DNA of 64,000 nt from Thunnus maccoyii (taxonomy: Eukaryota > Chordata > Actinopteri > Scombriformes > Scombridae): assembly GCF_910596095.1 (NCBI RefSeq), contig NC_056550.1, forward strand, positions 12,150,501 to 12,214,500, given 5' to 3'. Positions 57,057 through 64,000 of the stretch are shown here, piece after piece; position 1 is the stretch's first letter; every line of letters begins with the position of its first letter. Position numbers and translations under genes: made by a program. Below the pieces are notes generated by a model, which saw only the letters and a list, made by a program, of their open reading frames with translations, was not told the origin of the DNA and made no database searches.

Positions 57057-57811
57057 TCCACAGACAACAAGATGACGTTGTCATCAATAAGATGATGTTG
57101 TTTTCTTATCAGCTGGATGAAGCAAAAGATCTTACATCACTCACAGTGATAATTCTTTCAACTGTAAAAGTATAATTTAAATTACCAATGTCACATTCAC
57201 AAGTAAGAACTATACATCATATGAAATTAGTTTAAAGGGGAAACAAGTTGAAAAACATTTGATCAGAGAGCTTCACGGATCAGATGATAATTAGACCGGT
57301 GAAATGTCTTCAGCCCAAAATATATTCAAAAAATTGGTAGATGGCCTTTTGCTCCTTGCCAGACAGATGAATGAATATCAGAATATTTAAAGGCCTATAT
57401 TGTTGTTTTTACCCCTCACATACTTTACATTAGTGCCTATCATTTCATTAATTCAATTATCTGCTCGTGTAAGTACAGTATGAAAATATTTTTGTTTGGA
57501 TGATAATACAGTTGTGAACAGTTTGCAGTGTGTTTTAGGAAACCCTGCATCTGTTAATTCAGAGTTGGCAACAAAATCTTGCAACATTTCATCTGTTATG
57601 TATGTGACTGGTTGATTTTTCTGTTGTGTTTGTGCTTCTAATTATTATTACTTTTATTTTCAGATCAAAAGTCTGATTTCAAAAGACATCATGCATGAAT
57701 CATAACACATTTGGCTGGAAGCACAAATACAGTTTATACTGTAATTTTAACAGCCGACCAAAATGCTGGCCAAGTCCAGTCTAGTTGTTTCCTCCCTGTG
57801 AGGAGGAGTCA
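57057..57811. other. Intergenic stretch ending in the B-A block
   Basis: From about 57,347 it matches 929-1400, so the 57890 gene is a B-A block whose family B gene has been deleted. No gene in this stretch. Confidence 0.65.
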
Positions 57812-57889
57812 ATGCAAAACTTTGATGTCTTCCACCTCTACTTATCTGACTGCAGAGAGGATGACAGAGAACAGTGGACACAGTTTAAC

Positions 57890-58325
57890 ATGATGGACTA
57901 TAGGACAGGACTGCTGCTTTTAACTATCTGCTGGGCAGGTGAAGATTTTCACTGATCTTAAGCTGAAGTCATCTTCAAAAAGTTAAAAACATATAACAGT
58001 TTTCGTTTTGTCTTGACAGGTGTTGATGGTCAGACTCTGACAGAATCTGAACCAGCAGTTAAAAAGCCTGGAGAATCCCACAAACTGACCTGTACAACAT
58101 CTGGATTCACATTTAGTGACTACAGCATGCACTGGATCAGACAGGCTCCTGGAAAAGGACTGGAGTGGGTTGCTTATATCAGTTATGATGGTAGTAGCAC
58201 ATACTACTCTCAGTCAGTTCAAGGCCGGTTCACCATCTCCAGAGACGACAGCAGACAGCAGGTGTATCTGCAGATGAACAGTCTGAAGACTGAAGATTCT
58301 GCTGTTTATTATTGTGCTCGACACT
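57890..58325 (+). CDS. ighv: IGHV segment, family A, apparently functional
   Basis: Leader 57890-57938 ([17 protein letters not shown]). V exon 58020-58325: [70 protein letters not shown] and [22 protein letters not shown] 58326-58332, 22-bp spacer, ACAAAATCC 58355-58363. Octamer variant 57812-57819 with complete dyad. Confidence 0.94.
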
Positions 58326-58363
58326 CACAGTGACTGAGTTGGTTGAGCAGCTGTACAAAATCC

Positions 58364-59276
58364 CACAATACTCATCACCTCTGGGCTGATAGACTCTGAG
58401 AAAGAACTATATTTTTATTTAATCTTTTGTTGTTGATTTTGTTTTTTAATGCACTCATAACACAAGACAGCAGAGGACAGAACAATTATGTTGCTAAAAT
58501 CATTGTTCAGGTACATTAATATCTGTATCATAGTTGAAATCTAATGTAGGTCACAATATGAGAGTGAAAAATAATGTTGCAGTTCTTGTAAAAGACGAAC
58601 ACTCGAGGGCAGTCACTATCGACTATCAACACTCAGGTCCACTTTTCTTGCTGATCTAAACTAAATGATGAACTGAGTTAAAGGTTTTCACATTCGTGAG
58701 CTTGCTTCAACACATCACAAATAAAACATTTTAACTGTTGTGTCAGCAGTGACTGCAGCTTCATCTGTTTAACTTTGTGCTTGTGAGACATAGTGATGAA
58801 AGCTGGATGAACTGCAATAAAGAAAAGAAAATTTCTTGGCTCTTGGAGGAAAAACTAATCTTCTTCTCAAGCATCATTTCTCTCTCAGCAATAATCCACC
58901 TCACTAAGGTGACTGATCATTTTTATATGTTTGGTCTGACAGTGCAGTTTGTACTGCATGTGTGTCATCTAAACATCCAAATTCATGCTATACTAATAAA
59001 CACATCACACATTTTTACTCCCACTTTCTCACAAATTAACAATTATGAAAAAATGACTAACAAAAGTAAAAAGAAAGATTGAACAACATCTATATTGTTG
59101 GTGTCTTAGTCTGTTTTTAACGCACTTTCTCTCTCTCAGTACAACACTACTCTTCTGCTCACTGAACTTTACTCTTGATGTCTCTTACCTTTTAACACTG
59201 TGTCTCCAAAATCATGCCTGCACAATATATCCTTCACATCAGCCTTTGCAGTTGCAGACTCAGCTGAGTTCCCATC
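58364..59276. other. Intergenic flank shared with 13,333-14,004
   Basis: No gene. It aligns with the flank before the LINE-interrupted family D leader. The family D octamer region is missing in both. Confidence 0.65.
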
Positions 59277-59705
59277 ATGACAGTTGTACAAAGCTTCTCC
59301 CTCTTGGCTCTTATTTCAGGTGAATGAAGTCAGTATCCAGCAGAAGAAGAGAAAGGGAGCTTTGGATGACTGCTGGCTTCCTGTCAATTAAACCCTGTGT
59401 CATTTCAGCTGCTCAGGGTCAGTCCCTCACCTCCTCAGAGCCAGTGGTCAACAGACCTGGAGAGTCAATCACTCTGTCCTGTAAAGTGGAAGGACTTCCT
59501 CTAGCTTGGCTGCACTGGATTCGTCAGAGATCAGGGAAAGGACTGGAATGGATCGGATGCATTGATGGCCGAACTGGCACAATATTTGCTCAAAGTCTCC
59601 AAGGCCAATTTTCTATCACTAAGGATACTTCCAGAGATGTTGTGTACTTGGAGGTGAAGAGTCTGAAACCAGAAGATTCTGCTGTTTATTACTGCGCACG
59701 AGAGC
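59277..59705 (+). CDS. ighv: IGHV segment, family D, open, promoter octamer deleted
   Basis: Leader 59277-59319 (MTVVQSFSLLALIS, donor GTGAAT). V exon 59409-59705: [68 protein letters not shown] and [13 protein letters not shown] Cys starts CDR2. RSS: CACAGTG 59706-59712, 22-bp spacer, ACAAAAACT 59735-59743. Unlike 4188 and 37440, the upstream region lacks about 50 bp containing ATGCAAAT (junction near 59,212-59,216), so its transcription is uncertain. The TATA-like ATATATCC remains. Confidence 0.87.
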
Positions 59706-59743
59706 CACAGTGACACAGGAGACTACAAAGCTGTACAAAAACT

Positions 59744-60261
59744 GAAAGACACTAAACACTGTATAAGAAGCAGTGAAGCATGTCAGGGCTTTAAAATAAA
59801 ATTCCCATTGAACGATAGCAAACAATAAAACATGAAACATTTAGTCCTCTTAAGGGGGCAGATCACTTTAAATAACTCAGTAGATCTGATTAAACATTTC
59901 TGATTATTCACCAGCTGTTATACGACTGATCCAGGTTATTTAAGTAGAGTCTCTTGACACTCCTTCTGAGTTTGTCAAGTAATCTTACAATGCTTACTGG
60001 GAATTGTTCTGCAAGAATTTATGAATACCTGGTTTTGACAATTTCGCCAGTAACGTTTATATACTGGAAGCTATTGCAGTTGTGCCTAAACTACTGTTGT
60101 GGTAATGTTGATAACCAAGTTACGCGATTTAAAACATGCCACAGTATTTTTAAATGTATAGATTTAGATTGAAACCTCCTGGTCTGTAAATATTTAATGT
60201 AGTTTCACCAAACTGGGAATCAAGAACACTTTAGTTGTTTCCTCCCTGTGAGGAGGAGTCA
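59744..60261. other. Intergenic stretch, no feature recognised
   Basis: AT-rich; no coding or repeat signal. Confidence 0.5.
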
Positions 60262-60341
60262 ATGCAAAACCTTGATGTCTTCCACCTCTACTTATCTGAC
60301 TGCAGAGAGGATGACAGAGAACAGTGGACACACAGTTTAAC

Positions 60342-60793
60342 ATGATGGACTACAGGACAGGACTGCTGCTTTTCACTATCTGCTGGGCAGGTGAAGATTT
60401 TCACTGATCTTGAGTTGAAGATGTCTTCAAAAAGTAACACAAAAAAGTTACAACAAATAACTGTTTCCTTTTTTATCTTGACAGGTGTTGATGGTCAGAC
60501 TCTGACAGAATCTGAACCAGCAGTTAAAAAGCCTGGAGAATCCCACAAACTGACCTGTACAACATCTGGATTCACATTCAGTAGCTACAACATGAACTGG
60601 GTCAGACAGGCTCCTGGAAAAGGACTGGAGTGGATTGCTTATATCAGTTATGGTGGTGGTAGTAGCAAATCCTACTCTCAGTCAGTTCAAGGCCGGTTCA
60701 CCATCTCCAGAGACAACAGCAGAGAGCAGCTGTATCTGCAGATGAACAGTCTGAAGACTGAAGATTCTGCTGTTTATTATTGTGCTCGAGACT
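60342..60793 (+). CDS. ighv: IGHV segment, family A, apparently functional
   Basis: Leader 60342-60390 ([17 protein letters not shown]). V exon 60485-60793: [73 protein letters not shown] and [22 protein letters not shown] 60794-60800, 23-bp spacer, nonamer GCAAAATCA 60824-60832, with two changes from the family form. Octamer variant 60262-60269. Confidence 0.93.
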
Positions 60794-60832
60794 CACAGTG
60801 ACTGGAGTTGGTTGAGCAGCTGTGCAAAATCA

Positions 60833-61574
60833 TACTCATCATCTCTGGTCTGATAAACTACTTTGCATGATTAATTTTTATGAAGTATACGTTCATGCTT
60901 TTTCATGTACAAAATACATTTCATTTCACAGTTCACACTTTAATAAGGTGCTGAATCATGAAAATGAGATATTAGGTATTTGTGTGGAACATTCTGATAT
61001 ATTGGAGGTTTAATTTAGACAAGTAAATAAACAAGGATTAATAACATGATGAGTTTTCAAAATATCCAAAGCCAATAAAACATAAATAAATAATAAAGTA
61101 GATCAAACAAAGAAAACTAGTCCTTTAAATATATCTTTCAACAATGCATCTTCTGCTTTTCTGTGTTCGCTGTCATGTTGGCACTTAAGTGAATATTTTG
61201 GGTAACTAAGGAAAAGTAAAAAGTAAACAATTAAAAAAAAAAAAAAAAAGGAAAAGAAAAGAAAATCCAAACTTGAGAGGGAACATAAGGATTAACTGGC
61301 TATAACAGTTTTCCCAGCAATGTTCACATACAGGAGGATCCATTAGTCCCCCATTACCTCACATGATTAATGTCCTCAGTTCAAGTAGTTCAAGAAGACG
61401 ACAACGATGAAAGAAATTTCCTTCACACCAAAAGATCTTTTTGGAACCAGTGATAGTTTAATTGGGTTTTAAAAGTAGTTTAGTTTAAGTTTAAAAGTTT
61501 TAATTATCTTCTTACCTAAAGCAACTAACTATGTTTTAATATGAATTTCCATATCTGAGCAGCTCTCTAGAGAC
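60833..61574. other. Duplicated flank
   Basis: Matches 1965-2700 and 35,357-36,083, including the poly-A tract (61,232-61,249). No gene. Confidence 0.7.
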
Positions 61575-61819
61575 TGAGTCAATCACTCTGTCCTGTAAAG
61601 TGGAAGGACTTTCTCTAGCTTGGCTGCACTGGATTCGTCAGAAATCAGGGAAAGGACTGGAATGGATCGGACGCATTGATAGCGGAACTGGTACAATATT
61701 TGCCCAAAGTCTCCAAGGTCAATTTTCCATCACTAAAGATACTTCCAGAAATGTTGTGTACTTGGAGGTGAAGAGTCTGAAACCAGAAGATTCTGCTGTT
61801 TATTACTGCGCACGAGAGC
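61575..61819 (+). pseudogene. IGHV pseudogene, family D, 5' truncated
   Basis: The flank near 61,574 joins directly into FR1 ([20 protein letters not shown]). Promoter, leader, intron and the first half of FR1 are gone, removing about 1.5 kb relative to the 35.4-37.6 kb copy. The remaining frame is open through YYCAREP. RSS: CACAGTG 61820-61826, 22-bp spacer, ACAAAAACT 61849-61857. Confidence 0.9.
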
Positions 61820-61857
61820 CACAGTGACACAGGAGCCTGCAAAGCTGTACAAAAACT

Positions 61858-62835
61858 GAAAAACACTAAACACTGTATAAGAAGCACTGAAGCATGTCAG
61901 GGCTTTGAAACAAATTTCCTTTTGAATGATGGCCAATAATTAACAATGAAACACATTTCATCAATACAAAATAATTTGTCATTGTGTTGAGACACTTTAT
62001 CCTGAAACATTTAGTCATCTGATGGGAGCAGATCTTTAAATGTTTTTAAACATGTCAATATCTCAAAATAACACTAATACTAATACTCTTTTTCTACTTG
62101 TAGCTGACCAACAACCGAGAAAAACAAACACACAGCAGAAAAAAAACTATTTTATTTTATTTATATAGCCAAACAAAATGACAAATTATATAATTTCCTC
62201 AAAGTCCTTTTCAGTCTGTAAAGCATACAACACCATTCATCCCTAAACCCTCAGTTTCAATAAGGAATTTCCTCAAACCAAAATATTACAAAAACAGTGT
62301 TGCATGATGTAGTGCGACAAAAGCAACATAAAAAAACAACTCACAACAGATTGATTTCATTATTGGTCATGATCACAGTGACTTCAGTGGTATCTGATGC
62401 TCCCTCCATTTTCATTCCTTCAATTATCATTTATATCAGTTAATATCGCTCATTGCCATCTTTGCTCAGTCACAGCTGCCTTCATTGCCCTTTGTCTTTC
62501 ATGTACTGTATGTATACTGAAATGTTCCTGTATATAATCACATTTTGATATGTATGTTGCAGTACTCTGATGTTTCTGCTACTGACAGTAATTGTAGTAG
62601 GATATTCCTTAATAATTTTGCTTGGAGTTTGCTTGGAGTTTAATAGTTAAACAGCCTCTGTGAATCCACTGATGAGCTTGGAATAGTATATGTGTTGGAT
62701 TGCACATCTCACACATTATAATATGCTTTATTAAGGGAAATATTGATGTTACACAAATAAGATCAGTAATTCCCGCGTTTCAATAACTGAGAGTAAATTG
62801 CAATTCAGTTGTTTCCTCCCTGTGAGGAGGAGTCA
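61858..62835. other. Intergenic flank between D and A genes
   Basis: No gene; almost identical to 37,908-38,886. Confidence 0.7.
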
Positions 62836-62916
62836 ATGCAAAACTTTAGATGTCCTCCACCTCTACTTATCTGACTGCAGAGAGGATGACAGAGAACAGT
62901 GGACACACAGTTTAAC

Positions 62917-63361
62917 ATGATGGACTATAGGACGGGACTGCTGCTTTTAACTATCTGCTGGGCAGGTGAGGACTTTTAAGTTTTCATTTTAACTTCATCA
63001 AATCAAGTTATAAGCTTAATGCATGTAATTAATTTATTTTTTATCTTGACAGGTGTTGATGGTCAGACTCTGACAGAATCTGATCCAGTGATTAAAAAGC
63101 CTGGAGAATCCCACAAACTGATCTGTACAGCCTCTGGATTCACATTCAGTGACTACGCTATGCACTGGGTCAGACAGGCTCCTGGAAAAGGACTGGAGTG
63201 GGTTGCATTCATCAGTCAACCAAGTGGTAGCAAACAATACTACTCTCAGTCAGTTCAAGGCCGGTTCACCATCTCCAGAGACAACAGCAGACAGCAGATG
63301 TATCTGCAGATGAACAGTCTGAAGACTGAAGATTCTGCTGTTTATTATTGTGCTCGACACT
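62917..63361 (+). CDS. ighv: IGHV segment, family A, apparently functional
   Basis: Leader 62917-62965 ([17 protein letters not shown]). V exon 63053-63361: [72 protein letters not shown] and [22 protein letters not shown] 63362-63368, 22-bp spacer, ACAAAATCC 63391-63399. Octamer variant 62836-62843 with dyad. Near-identical twin of 38968. Confidence 0.94.
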
Positions 63362-63399
63362 CACAGTGACTGAGTTGGTTGAGCAGCTGTACAAAATCC

Positions 63400-64000
63400 T
63401 ACAATAGTTCTCAATAGTTCTCCTTACTAGGATGATAGATCACAATAACTATCTCATGTGATTAATGTCTTCAGTTTAAGTAGTTCAAGAAAATTTTGTA
63501 ATTCCTCTACTCCTATTCATCTTTGGAGAACAATGTGATATTTATTTGGGCCTTAAAGACACATTTTACAAGAGAAAACAATATTTCTAATAAGAGAAGT
63601 ATATCGCTTGGATATGTAAATCATATTAATAGACAGAGCTGTCTTCCTTATTACCAAACAGCTTGAATTAAGATGTCTGACACTCAAGAGATTACCATCA
63701 GTTACAGTTTTTGGACTCAGTATTTGAACAAGACAGAAAAGTTTTTTGTTTGATTTTTTTCCCTTTATTTAGTGAAGAGTGTGAATAACACAAATTGAGT
63801 GCAGGACAAGTGATTAACATGAAACCCTTATGACACAGGACAGTACATACAGGAGGAGCAAAAAGGACCAGACAGTAACCCCAAGAAAATAATAACATGA
63901 AAATAAATTAATAAATAAAAATAAATAAATACACTTTTGGCTTAGTACAAAATGCACATGGTGTGTGAGTGTGTTAGTGTTGGTGTGTAAGGATATAGAG
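63400..64000. other. Downstream flank running off the window
   Basis: No gene; nearly identical to 39,451-40,051. Confidence 0.7.

Noticed and set aside
1-64000. D, J or constant-region exons, light-chain or T-cell receptor identity, CRISPR arrays
   Set aside because: No 12-bp-spacer RSS pairs, J motifs (WGxG) or constant Ig exons were found by eye. V framework and the 22/23-bp spacer fit heavy chain. Tandem similarities are gene duplications, not CRISPR.

Overview
The window is a germline immunoglobulin heavy-chain variable (IGHV) gene array from a ray-finned fish, probably a percomorph teleost. The evidence is many V exons with the VH framework signature ([16 protein letters not shown] and YYCAR), phase-1 split leader exons, octamer promoters, and 3' recombination signals (RSS) with a 22- or 23-bp spacer. 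The AT-rich flanks carry fish-type L1 and L2 LINEs and a hAT MITE. I found no D, J or constant exons, so this is interior to the V cluster. All IGHV segments lie on the + strand.

I sort the V genes into seven families by leader and FR1 (letters are mine). A: leader [17 protein letters not shown], mature start [145 protein letters not shown]. About seventeen segments have leader, V exon and RSS without an obvious disabling change: 21, 1478, 5762, 7826, 11418, 12851, 28729, 30236, 31386 (short FR3), 37440, 38968, 43575, 50376 (complex structure), 57890, 59277 (no octamer), 60342 and 62917. The rest are pseudogenes, orphan leaders, orphan promoters or orphan RSSs.

Layout: 1-13.3 kb holds families B, A, C-relic, D, A, C, E, an intronless A, B, A. 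A near-full-length L1 LINE (14.03-19.45 kb) sits inside a family D leader exon. From 19.4 to 25.8 kb are A, a chimeric B, A and an orphan C promoter/RSS. A family E gene is cut by an L2-type LINE (26.8-28.1 kb). From 28.7 to 35.3 kb are A, A, A, C, E. From 35.36 kb a block resembling 1.96-9 kb repeats (C-relic, D, A, C, E), then A at 43.6 kb. From 44 to 50.2 kb there is a SINE-like piece, a hAT MITE, two LTR-like fossils, and G, C and E segments. From 50.3 to 57.1 kb are an A gene with a nested partial V exon and many relics, including F. From 57.3 to 64 kb are A, D, A, truncated D, A; the last 2.2 kb nearly duplicates 37.8-40.05 kb.

The genes are raw material for V(D)J recombination. Each intact unit supplies a B-cell octamer promoter, a signal peptide, a V domain and a V-side RSS. 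The array has grown by block duplication and decayed by microhomology deletions, point stops and retroelement insertion.
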